DNA of 64,000 bases from the NCBI GenBank assembly GCA_016712445.1, contig JADJRB010000001.1:1488001-1552000 (forward strand), given 5' to 3'. The stretch's first letter is position 1, and each line of letters starts with the position of its first letter. The notes beneath the pieces are model-generated. The model ran no database searches. It saw only the letters and a program-made list of their open reading frames with translations, and was not told the origin of the DNA. The position numbers were made by a program, and so were the translations under genes. This stretch comes from Acidobacteriota bacterium. Its GTDB lineage: Bacteria > Pseudomonadota > Alphaproteobacteria > Caulobacterales > Hyphomonadaceae. Below, one piece after another: positions 18,631-25,654 of the stretch.

Positions 18631-19457
18631 AGGAGACCATGCCGCGCATTCCACGCATGGCTCAGTGCAATCGCCGCGGCCGTGGCCACGTTCACGCTGT
18701 CGAAACCGTCCGTCATCGGAATACGCACGGGGCGGGCGCGGGCGATCAGGTTGGATGGCAGGCCGGGGCCTTCGGCACCCATCAGCAAGGCCACGCGAGG
18801 CGGAACTTTCATTGAGGGCAGCGGCGCGGCGCGCGGGTCCGGTGTCAGCGCCCAGACTTCGTGGCCGGTGGCTTCAGCGGTTTCGATCAGGGAGGCGCCG
18901 GTGCCGGCATGGCTGAAGGGCATCCAGAGCGCCGTGCCGGAGGAGACGCGGATGGCCTTGCGGTAGAGCGGGTCGCAGCTTGTGTCGTCCAGCAGCACGG
19001 CGGAGGCGCCGAAGGCGGCGGCGTTGCGGAAACAGGCGCCGACATTGTCATGGTTGGAAAGGCCCGCGAGCAGAAGCGCGGTGGAGCGACCGTCCGCAGG
19101 CAGAACATCTGCCGGGCGAAGCGGCGCGCCCTTTAGGCCGCAGGCGAGCACGCCCCGGTGCATGGGGAAGCCGGCCACCTCGTCCATCACACCCTGCGGC
19201 GCCACATAGACCGGTACGCCGTCCGGTACTTTCGCCAGGATGTCGGCGAGCGGCGCAAGCCGCGTCTCGCAGAGGAACAGGCTTTCGACCTCGAACCGCC
19301 CGCGCGTCAGCAGGGTGTCCAGCGTCACCTTGCCTTCGACGATGAAACGGCCGCCATGGCCGTCCGCCAGGTCGCGCTCGCGGATGGACGCAAAAGCCGC
19401 GACCCGGGGGTCGCGGCTTTCGGTGATGCGGATCAGGTTCAGGCGATCAGTCGCCAA
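18615..19457 (-). CDS. TrmH/SpoU-family RNA 2'-O-methyltransferase
   Basis: SPOUT-fold methyltransferase of about 280 residues acting on tRNA or rRNA ribose. All three family motifs are present: GLSNHDNVGACFRNAAAFGA, LLMGAEGPGLP, and VRIPMTDGFDSVNVATAAAI. The N-terminal substrate-binding part (ITESRDPRVAAF, FIVEGKVTL) is also typical. The start is uncertain: TTG at 19457 or 19481, both overlapping the rpoH stop, because no ATG or GTG precedes the conserved N-terminus. The sequence encoding ESRDPRVAAF forms a perfect terminator-like hairpin (19393-19420). The last residues (LLPPPP) and stop come from the inverted-repeat element. Probably cotranscribed with rpoH at low level. Confidence 0.9.
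   Translation of the reverse strand: MATDRLNLIRITESRDPRVAAFASIRERDLADGHGGRFIVEGKVTLDTLLTRGRFEVESLFLCETRLAPLADILAKVPDGVPVYVAPQGVMDEVAGFPMHRGVLACGLKGAPLRPADVLPADGRSTALLLAGLSNHDNVGACFRNAAAFGASAVLLDDTSCDPLYRKAIRVSSGTALWMPFSHAGTGASLIETAEATGHEVWALTPDPRAAPLPSMKVPPRVALLMGAEGPGLPSNLIARARPVRIPMTDGFDSVNVATAAAIALSHAWNARHGLLPPPP
19393..19420 (-). terminator. Terminator-like hairpin after rpoH, within the next gene
   Basis: A perfect 13-base inverted repeat (AAAGCCGCGACCC / GGGTCGCGGCTTT) with a 2-base centre, so 12 or so pairs with a small loop. Read on the minus strand it ends in TTTTG. It begins 26 bases after the rpoH stop, where an intrinsic terminator is expected. It lies inside the 5' end of the methyltransferase reading frame. 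Confidence 0.6.
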
Positions 19458-20346
19458 CCGGCAGGCCTTGTTCCTTGGCAAGGCGCTTCATCGTTTTCTG
19501 AAGCTTCTCGAAGGCGCGCACTTCGATCTGGCGGATGCGTTCGCGGCTGACGCCGTACTGGTCGGAGAGTTCTTCCAGCGTTTTCGGCTCGTCGATCAGG
19601 CGGCGCTCGGTCAGGATATGGCGCTCGCGCTCGGAGAGATCTTCCATCGAGCGGGTGAGCAGCTCCATGCGGCTGTCGAGTTCCTGGCGGTTGGCGAAAG
19701 TCTCGGCCGTGCCGGGTTCGTCATCGGCCAGCCAGTCCTGCCATTCCATGTCGCCGTCGGTGCCCATCGGCACGTTCAGCGAGGCGTCCGAGCCGGACAT
19801 GCGCCCGTTCATCGAGAACACTTCGGCCTCGGTGACGTTCAGCTTCTCGGCGATCAGGCGGGCCTGTTCGGGCTTGAGGTCGCCTTCTTCCAGCGCCTGC
19901 ATCTCGCCTTTCAGGCGGCGCAGGTTGAAGAACAGCTTCTTCTGGGCCGCGGTGGTGCCGAGTTTCACGAGGCTCCAGCTACGCAGGATATATTCCTGGA
20001 TGGCGGCACGGATCCACCACATCGCATAGGTGGCGAGGCGGAAGCCCTTCTCGGGGTCGAATTTCTTGACCGCCTGCATCAGGCCCACGTTGCCTTCAGA
20101 GATCACCTCGGCCATCGGCAGGCCGTAGCCGCGATAGCCCATGGCGATCTTCGCGACGAGGCGAAGGTGGGAGGTGACCATCTTCTCGGCCGCCTCGGTA
20201 TCTTCATGGTCGCGCCATTGGCGGGCCAGCATGAATTCTTCGTTTTTCTCGAGCATCGGGAACTTGCGGATCTCACTGAGATACCGGCTGAGTCCCTGTT
20301 CCGGACTGAGCGCCACGGAGCCTGCTTTGGTTGGCGCGTTCGCCAT
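19447..20346 (-). CDS. rpoH: RNA polymerase heat-shock sigma factor RpoH (sigma-32)
   Basis: Sigma-70 family member of 299 residues directing transcription of heat-shock genes. Region 2 is complete (LVAKIAMGYRGYGLPMAEVI, NVGLMQAVKKFDPEKGFRLA, TYAMWWIRAAIQEYILRSWS). The RpoH box QKKLFFNLRR is at residues 135-144, and region 4.2 contains TLEELSDQYGVSRERIRQIE. An AGGAGG ribosome site lies 8 bases before the ATG. A 189-base upstream region (20347-20535) without another gene contains a candidate heat-shock-type promoter at 20483-20511, which would fit autoregulation as described in Caulobacter. It overlaps the 5' end of the SpoU gene. Confidence 0.97.
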   Translation of the reverse strand: MANAPTKAGSVALSPEQGLSRYLSEIRKFPMLEKNEEFMLARQWRDHEDTEAAEKMVTSHLRLVAKIAMGYRGYGLPMAEVISEGNVGLMQAVKKFDPEKGFRLATYAMWWIRAAIQEYILRSWSLVKLGTTAAQKKLFFNLRRLKGEMQALEEGDLKPEQARLIAEKLNVTEAEVFSMNGRMSGSDASLNVPMGTDGDMEWQDWLADDEPGTAETFANRQELDSRMELLTRSMEDLSERERHILTERRLIDEPKTLEELSDQYGVSRERIRQIEVRAFEKLQKTMKRLAKEQGLPVGD

Positions 20347-20482
20347 AGTTCGTCCTCCTGTTCAGGGCATGTCCCGTTTGCGGCGGCACGCCTCTAATTC
20401 TGGAACTTCCCCGGCACCTTAGTCCTGCATGGCAGCAACGTCGCCGCCGGAGAGGCGCAATTCAGTCATTGCGTCCGTGCAT

Positions 20483-20511
20483 AAATAGGAATTGGGGCAA
20501 ACATAGGGAAG
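20483..20511 (-). promoter_or_regulatory. Candidate sigma-32-type promoter of rpoH
   Basis: On the minus strand CTTC-N18-CCTATTT matches the alphaproteobacterial heat-shock pattern CTTG-N17/18-CYTATNT with one mismatch in the -35 element. It lies about 137-165 bases upstream of the rpoH start codon, leaving a long untranslated leader. Confidence 0.35.
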
Positions 20512-20535
20512 GGGGCCGCCCAACGGAATTGGGGG

Positions 20536-21681
20536 TCAGTCCGGCGCCAGATTTCGCCGTTCCTCCGCCATGTAGGAAGCCGACCGCATCTCGAAAAGAC
20601 GGCTGGCGGTGCGCTGGAACTCGAAGGCGCCGTCGCCGTCCGGATAAAGCCGGTCTGGCTCGGCAGCGGCGCTCGCGACGAGCTTGGTGCGCGCTTCGTA
20701 GAGCGCGTCGATCAGCGCCACGAACCGGGCCGCTTCGTTGCGCCGGTCGGGGGTGAGCAGGGGAATGCTCTCAAGGATGACCGTGTGGAAGGTCGCCGCA
20801 ACGGCGAGATAGTCGAGCGAGCCGAGCGGGCGGGCGCACAGTTCCTCGAAGGTCAGCCGGGCGACGCCGGCCGCTTCGCGCGCGATGTCCAGCTTGCGGC
20901 CCTTGACGGTGAGCACGCAGCGCTGCGGCTCCGCGCCCAGGGTCAGGCGGTCCCAGGCCAGGTCCAGCGCCGCCGCGCTGCCGGCGCCAAGCGGGGCGTA
21001 CCAGACAGGCGCCTCGACCAGCCGGTCAAGCCGGTAGTCGCGCGCGGCCGCCAGTTCGAACACGTCGCAGCGTTCCTTCAGGCGTTCGATGAAGGGCAGG
21101 AAGAGCGCGCGGTTGATCCCGTCCTTGTAGAGGTCATCGGGGTGGCGGTTGGAGGTCGCCACGACGGTGACGCCTTCGCCGAAAAGCGCCTCGAACAGGC
21201 GGCCGAGGATCATCGCATCGGCGATCTGGTTGACCTGGAACTCATCGAAACAGAGCAGCCGTGCTTCGCTTGCCACCTGCCGCGCGACCGGCGCAATCGG
21301 GTCATCGCCCGCGCCGCGCACGTGGAAGGGCGAGCGCCGGCGCTCGGTGTCGCTGAGGCGGCGCCAGACATCGAGGCGCTCATGCACTTCGGCCATGAAT
21401 TCATGGAAGTGGACGCGGCGCTTGGAGGCGACGCCGGCCCCGGCAAAGAACAGGTCCATCAGCATGGACTTGCCGCGCCCGACGCCTCCCCAAAGGTACA
21501 AACCGCGCACGGGCGGCGGCGGTTTTCCGAACAGGGATTTCTTCTGCGGATGCGCCAAGGCTGCGGCGAGGTCATCAAGGCGGCTGGCCGCTGCGGCCTG
21601 CGCGGCGTCGCCGGTCAGCGTGCCGCTGGCCACCCGCGCATCATAGCGCGCCCTTACGCTGCCGGTCCGCGCGTCAGCCAA
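20536..21681 (-). CDS. zapE: ZapE/AFG1-family cell division ATPase
   Basis: P-loop ATPase of 381 residues. The Walker A motif is LWGGVGRGKSMLMDLFF (lysine 71), Walker B is LLCFDEFQVNQIADAM, and the sensor-1 region is VVATSNRHPDDLYKDG. In E. coli ZapE acts on the Z-ring and destabilises FtsZ polymers under stress; the mitochondrial homologue AFG1/LACE1 handles respiratory subunits. It starts with a TTG at 21681 that overlaps the end of the rhomboid gene by 8 bases, so the two are probably translationally coupled. Cytosolic, no membrane segment. The annotated length equals the family's. Confidence 0.93.
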   Translation of the reverse strand: MADARTGSVRARYDARVASGTLTGDAAQAAAASRLDDLAAALAHPQKKSLFGKPPPPVRGLYLWGGVGRGKSMLMDLFFAGAGVASKRRVHFHEFMAEVHERLDVWRRLSDTERRRSPFHVRGAGDDPIAPVARQVASEARLLCFDEFQVNQIADAMILGRLFEALFGEGVTVVATSNRHPDDLYKDGINRALFLPFIERLKERCDVFELAAARDYRLDRLVEAPVWYAPLGAGSAAALDLAWDRLTLGAEPQRCVLTVKGRKLDIAREAAGVARLTFEELCARPLGSLDYLAVAATFHTVILESIPLLTPDRRNEAARFVALIDALYEARTKLVASAAAEPDRLYPDGDGAFEFQRTASRLFEMRSASYMAEERRNLAPD

Positions 21682-22297
21682 GGTAGGCCGCGAACTTTTC
21701 GGACGCCTGCGTCATGAACTCGCTCCAGGTTTCGGGGCGGACGACGAGCGTGGCAATGACGCCGGCAACCGCGCCGCCAAGGTGCGCCTCATGGCCGATG
21801 ATGCGATCGGCGCGCATCGAGAAGATATAGCTGATGACGACGTACAGGATGCCGAACACGATGCCCCACATGGGGATCACGAACAGCGCATAGATCATGC
21901 TGAACGGCGCGAAGAGGCAGAAGGCGAGGATGATGCCGGAAAGGGCGCCCGAGGCGCCAGCGGCGCGGTACTGGTCGTCGCCCATGTTGTGCAGGTAGGC
22001 CCAGGCGCTACCGCCGAGCAGGGCGGAGAAGTAGACGATCGCAAACCCGACCCCGCCGAGCACGTATTCGCAGATCGGCCCGAACATCCAGAGGCCGTAC
22101 ATGTTGAGGAACAGGTGGGGCCCGTTGACGTGCAGGAAGCCGGAGCTGAGCGCGCGGTACCATTCGCCCTGCTTCCGCATCGGGCCGACCCAGAGCACGT
22201 TCTGGTGCATGAAGGCGGGATTGCTGAAGGCAATCAGGCTGGCGGCCACGTTGAGGGCCAGAAGGCCCAGCGTCACGGGCGATGCGAAGATGTCCAT
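21674..22297 (-). CDS. Rhomboid-family intramembrane serine protease
   Basis: A 207-residue, six-helix membrane protein of the rhomboid family. The catalytic serine is in GASGALSG (Ser116), the paired histidine in GHEAHLGGAVAGV (His172). The upstream HLFLNMYGLW segment supplies the oxyanion-side His61 and Asn65. Rhomboids cleave single-pass membrane proteins within the bilayer; the substrate is not inferable. Start at ATG 22297 with an AAGG site. It precedes zapE with an 8-base overlap, a coupling that could join envelope proteolysis to division control, though this is only positional. A hairpin at 22331-22362 separates it from the gene above. Confidence 0.93.
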   Translation of the reverse strand: MDIFASPVTLGLLALNVAASLIAFSNPAFMHQNVLWVGPMRKQGEWYRALSSGFLHVNGPHLFLNMYGLWMFGPICEYVLGGVGFAIVYFSALLGGSAWAYLHNMGDDQYRAAGASGALSGIILAFCLFAPFSMIYALFVIPMWGIVFGILYVVISYIFSMRADRIIGHEAHLGGAVAGVIATLVVRPETWSEFMTQASEKFAAYLG

Positions 22298-22330
22298 GAT
22301 GTTACCTTGGCGGCGGAGGCCGGAAACGAC

Positions 22331-22362
22331 AAGCCGCCCGGAAGCAGTCTCCCGGGCGGCTT
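22331..22362 (-). terminator. Strong hairpin downstream of the receiver-domain gene
   Basis: AAGCCGCCCGG and CCGGGCGGCTT are perfect 11-base arms around a 10-base loop. It starts 35 bases after the stop of the receiver gene and precedes the rhomboid start by 33 bases. There is no T-run, so termination efficiency is uncertain. Confidence 0.6.
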
Positions 22363-22396
22363 AGCAATCAGGGGCTGAAGCGTGCAAGCCTCGGCG

Positions 22397-22846
22397 TCAG
22401 GCGGCCCGGGCGGAGCGGGCGGGGGCGCTGACGGCGCCGGCGGCGGGCATCAGTTCCATGAAGAAGTCCTCGAAGGACTCCGGCCGCTGGATGAAGCGGT
22501 TGAACGGCAGGTTGGCCTTGAACACCGCCTGCGGGTGAATGTTGGCGCCGCAGCGGACGGCGGAGGCGACGGCCTGGTCGCGGTTTTCCTGCGAGGAGAC
22601 GACGGCGATCCGGTATTTGCCCATGTTGGCGACGCGGGCGATGGTCATGTCGGCGTCCATGCTGTCCGGCAGGCCGAGGTCGAGCACGACGAGGTCGAAG
22701 CGCTCGAGACGCAGGCGCATCTCGGCCGCCATCAGGGTCGGTGCCATCACGAGGTCAACCTGAACGCGCGCGCGGGCGGCCTTGTCAGCCGCAATCGCCA
22801 GCATGTCGCGCACCGGCTCATGATCCTCAACCCACAGAACTTTCAT
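22397..22846 (-). CDS. Single-domain response regulator (receiver protein)
   Basis: A 149-residue receiver domain without an output domain. The acidic pocket is MKVLWVEDHEP (Glu7, Asp8) and the phosphoacceptor is Asp56 in LVVLDLGLPDSMDADMTI. The beta-4 region reads IAVVSSQENRDQA, and the usual lysine of beta-5 is weakly conserved (AVFKANLP). An Ala/Ser/Arg tail of about 20 residues follows the domain. No histidine kinase gene is adjacent. Such proteins act as phosphate shuttles or bind motility or polarity partners. The gene diverges from the acyltransferase gene across a 256-base gap in which I see no other gene. Confidence 0.88.
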   Translation of the reverse strand: MKVLWVEDHEPVRDMLAIAADKAARARVQVDLVMAPTLMAAEMRLRLERFDLVVLDLGLPDSMDADMTIARVANMGKYRIAVVSSQENRDQAVASAVRCGANIHPQAVFKANLPFNRFIQRPESFEDFFMELMPAAGAVSAPARSARAA

Positions 22847-23102
22847 CTACACTACCCCGATTAGGAAACTGGCGATGGGGCAGAAGCGTTAAGCCGGGCC
22901 CCGTGATGGGTTCACCATGCCACGCGCGTCTTGCGCCTTGGTAAAGCGAAACTTTCCGAAGTGTTGAAAACTGGCCAGATCGCACTTTTCGCGAATTTAT
23001 TTTGCCCTGAGGCGCCTGTTCCTGTCCCTTTGCAGCCGGAAGGGGCGGCCCTATGCTGCACGGGCACCGCAAAGCGGGCTCGGGGAGGCAGGCAAGCAGG
23101 CA

Positions 23103-24005
23103 ATGACCGACGAAACCGTCACTCCCGGTGCCAAATCCGGCACGCTGTCGGCGTTCCTGCCCGCGGAGGAGCGCGGCGACCTGCACATCGTTGATGTGCT
23201 GATCGAAGAGCGCTGCCCGAAACTGCGTGCCAGCCCGCTCTGGCCGCTGGCCCGTCCGGTCCTCTACGGCATGCTGGGTTACAGCAAGGCCCGCACGATG
23301 GCCGACGAGATCGTGCAGCTGACCGGCCGGGAATCGTTTGACCTTCTGTCGGCGCAGTTGTCCTTCGACATGTCGGTGTCCGGCCTCGACCGGCTGCCGG
23401 CCACGGGGCGCTGCATCGTGGCGGCGAATCACCCGACCGGCCTCGCTGACGGGGTCGCGGTGTGGGACCTGCTGAAACAGAAGCGCGAGGACATCATCTT
23501 CTTCGCCAATGCCGACGCGATCCGCGTCAACCCGCGCTTCGAGGATGTGCTGATCCCGGTCGAATGGGTTGTCGCCAAGCGCTCGCCCTCGAAGACCCGC
23601 GAAACCCTCAGGCGGGCCGGGGAAGCCTTCGCGCAGGAAAAGTGCGTGGTGATCTTTCCCTCCGGCCGGCTGGCCCGGAAGGTCAACGGCCAGATGGAAG
23701 AGAAGGACTGGTTCCCGACCGTGGTCGCGCTCGCCCGCAAGCAGGGCGCGCCGGTGGTGCCGCTCAACCTCGATGCCCGCAACTCGGCGCTCTATTACCT
23801 CCTGTGCGACCTCTCCAACGAGTTGCGCGACATCACGCTGTTCCATGAGCTCCTCAACAAGACCGGTTCGAAGATCCGCATGACCTTTGGCCAGCCGATT
23901 TCGCCTGACCGGCTGAAGGGCGACCCGGCTGAGCTGACCGAAGAGCTCAAGAAACACGTGTCGTATGCGCTGCTGACGGATCCGGACGCCGAGTTCGCGC
24001 CCTGA
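23103..24005 (+). CDS. Phospholipid/glycerol acyltransferase (PlsC-like)
   Basis: A 300-residue acyltransferase of the PlsC superfamily, probably acting at the inner face of the membrane on lysophosphatidate or a related acceptor. The catalytic motif reads CIVAANHPTGLADGVA, a variant of the HX4D box with five residues between His110 and Asp116. The second block is VVIFPSGRLARK and the third is APVVPLNLDARNS. No clear membrane segment; association is probably peripheral. The family distinction between phospholipid, ornithine-lipid and other acyltransferases cannot be made. The GNAT gene follows 45 bases later on the same strand. Confidence 0.85.
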   Translation: MTDETVTPGAKSGTLSAFLPAEERGDLHIVDVLIEERCPKLRASPLWPLARPVLYGMLGYSKARTMADEIVQLTGRESFDLLSAQLSFDMSVSGLDRLPATGRCIVAANHPTGLADGVAVWDLLKQKREDIIFFANADAIRVNPRFEDVLIPVEWVVAKRSPSKTRETLRRAGEAFAQEKCVVIFPSGRLARKVNGQMEEKDWFPTVVALARKQGAPVVPLNLDARNSALYYLLCDLSNELRDITLFHELLNKTGSKIRMTFGQPISPDRLKGDPAELTEELKKHVSYALLTDPDAEFAP

Positions 24006-24050
24006 GGTTCCGCTTGCGGCGGCGGGCAATGCGCCCTAGACGCGCGCGCC

Positions 24051-24542
24051 ATGATCGAGATTGTTCCCGAAAACCCCGCCCTGCATGCCGACGCGATCGA
24101 AGACCTGTTCGACCGCACCTTCGGCCCGGGCCACTTTGCCAAGACCGCCGAACGGCTGCGCGAGAATTCGGCCTCCCTGCCTGAAATCAACCGCGTGGCG
24201 CTGCACGAGGGCAGGGTGGTCGGCGTGTGCCGGGTCTGGCCGCTCGTCGTGGGCGAGGCAAAGTCTCCGGCTTTGTTCTACGGCCCGGTTGCCGTCGACC
24301 CCGCCTTTCGCGGCAATTTTCTCAGCCTCGAGATTACCCGGGCGGCGCTCGCCGCGGGCAAGGAAGCCGGCTGGCCGGCAGCCATCCTGATCGGCGCAAA
24401 GAGCCTGTTCGGCAAGGCAGGGTTCGTGGTCGCCCCCCGCAACCGCCTGACCTTTCCGGGACCGCAAGACCAGGCGCGCGTGATGATCCAGGATCTGGCC
24501 GGCGATGCCTCCCAGCTGGAAGGACTGGTAACGGCGGCCTGA
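24051..24542 (+). CDS. GNAT-family N-acetyltransferase
   Basis: A 163-residue N-acetyltransferase of the YhbS-like type. The conserved core is ALFYGPVAVDPAFRGNFLSL (beta-4 and pyrophosphate loop; the usual RGxGxG loop is partly altered to RGNFLS). AGWPAAILIGAKSLFGKAGF follows, where the late KAGF matches the common YxxxGF element. The acceptor is unknown; members of this group modify proteins, tRNA-linked groups or small molecules. It converges on the histidine kinase gene, whose stop lies 4 bases away. Confidence 0.85.
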   Translation: MIEIVPENPALHADAIEDLFDRTFGPGHFAKTAERLRENSASLPEINRVALHEGRVVGVCRVWPLVVGEAKSPALFYGPVAVDPAFRGNFLSLEITRAALAAGKEAGWPAAILIGAKSLFGKAGFVVAPRNRLTFPGPQDQARVMIQDLAGDASQLEGLVTAA

Positions 24543-24546
24543 GGCG

Positions 24547-25578
24547 TCAGGCCGTCCCGGTCAACCGGACGACCGTTCCGTCTCCGGACGAAACCGTTTC
24601 AAGCGTTCCGCCCGCCTTCTGCGCGAAGGCCGCGATCAGGCGCGATCCGAGACCGCCTTTCGAGGCCGGCACTGCAGGTTTCTTGAGGTTTGTGCCCTGG
24701 CCATCATCCTCGACCGTCAACACCCAGGGCGCGCCGCGCGGCGACTGGAACTTCACGCTGATCTTGCCGGATGCATCCTCCGAGAACGCATGCTTGGCCG
24801 CATTGGTGACGGCCTCGTTGACGATCAGCCCGAGCGCGACAGCCCGGTCACGCGGCACCTTCACCGGGTCGCAGGCCACCTCGATCCGGATCCGGTCATC
24901 CGGGAAAAAGGCCGCTGACAATTCCTGTCCAAGCAGGCCCAGATAGTCGTTGAGTTCGATCTCGTCGGAGAAGGCACCCTTGGAATAGATCGACGCGTGG
25001 ATGGCTGCGAAACTCTGCACACGGATGGAGGCGAGTGTCAGGGCTTCGGAGACTTCTTCTGAGCTTGTCGCGCGGCGCTGCAGGTCCAGCAGGCTCGCCA
25101 CCATGGCGAAATTGTTCTTGGTCCTGTGATCGAGCTCGCCGAGCAGCATGTCCCGCGTCTGGATCTCTGCGTCGCGTTCTTCCGTGGCGCGCCGGACAGC
25201 CCGCCGGAAGGCCTCAGCAAAGAACAGGATCACCAGCGAAGCTGCACCGTTGACCAGCGTGCGGGCGAAATCCGACGGGTCCGCGAACTCGAAGGAATTG
25301 CGCACCGGCAGCACGACGTACCAGGCGTGCAGGTAGCTTATCAGCCATGTGATCAGTCCCGCCTGCCACCGGCCGTAGAGGGTCGCGAGCATCACGGCGG
25401 GGTAGATCAGGGAGAAGGGGCCAGCCGATGTCGCCACGACGTCGACAGCGGCCCGCGTGACCAGCGCGCCGACGAAGAAGGCGACGCCGATGCCCGATTG
25501 GACGACGATCGCCGGCACGGGCAAAGCCAGCCGGTCAACGAGGTCCACCTCGCTCAGACGTACCCTGAAGTCGTCCAT
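24547..25578 (-). CDS. Membrane sensor histidine kinase, HWE/HisKA_2 type
   Basis: A 343-residue kinase starting at the ATG at 25578 (MDDFRVRLSE). At least four membrane segments occupy about residues 23-125 (MASE-like sensor part: IGVAFFVGALVTRAAVDVV; LATLYGRWQAGLITWLIS; SLVILFFAEAF). The HisKA_2 phosphoacceptor follows in ELDHRTKNNFAMVASLL (His151). The ATPase domain has LIVNEAVTNAAKHAF (N box), VEDDGQG and KGGLGSRLI. This subclass often acts in the general stress response, with an atypical receiver. No cognate regulator is adjacent. It lies 76 bases downstream of the VWA operon on the same strand and could be cotranscribed with it. Confidence 0.9.
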   Translation of the reverse strand: MDDFRVRLSEVDLVDRLALPVPAIVVQSGIGVAFFVGALVTRAAVDVVATSAGPFSLIYPAVMLATLYGRWQAGLITWLISYLHAWYVVLPVRNSFEFADPSDFARTLVNGAASLVILFFAEAFRRAVRRATEERDAEIQTRDMLLGELDHRTKNNFAMVASLLDLQRRATSSEEVSEALTLASIRVQSFAAIHASIYSKGAFSDEIELNDYLGLLGQELSAAFFPDDRIRIEVACDPVKVPRDRAVALGLIVNEAVTNAAKHAFSEDASGKISVKFQSPRGAPWVLTVEDDGQGTNLKKPAVPASKGGLGSRLIAAFAQKAGGTLETVSSGDGTVVRLTGTA

Positions 25579-25654
25579 GGACGCCAATTTCCCCTTTGTT
25601 CCGTATCTGACCGGCAACCTGATACAAATCAATGCTGATCGCCTGGCGGCGTGC

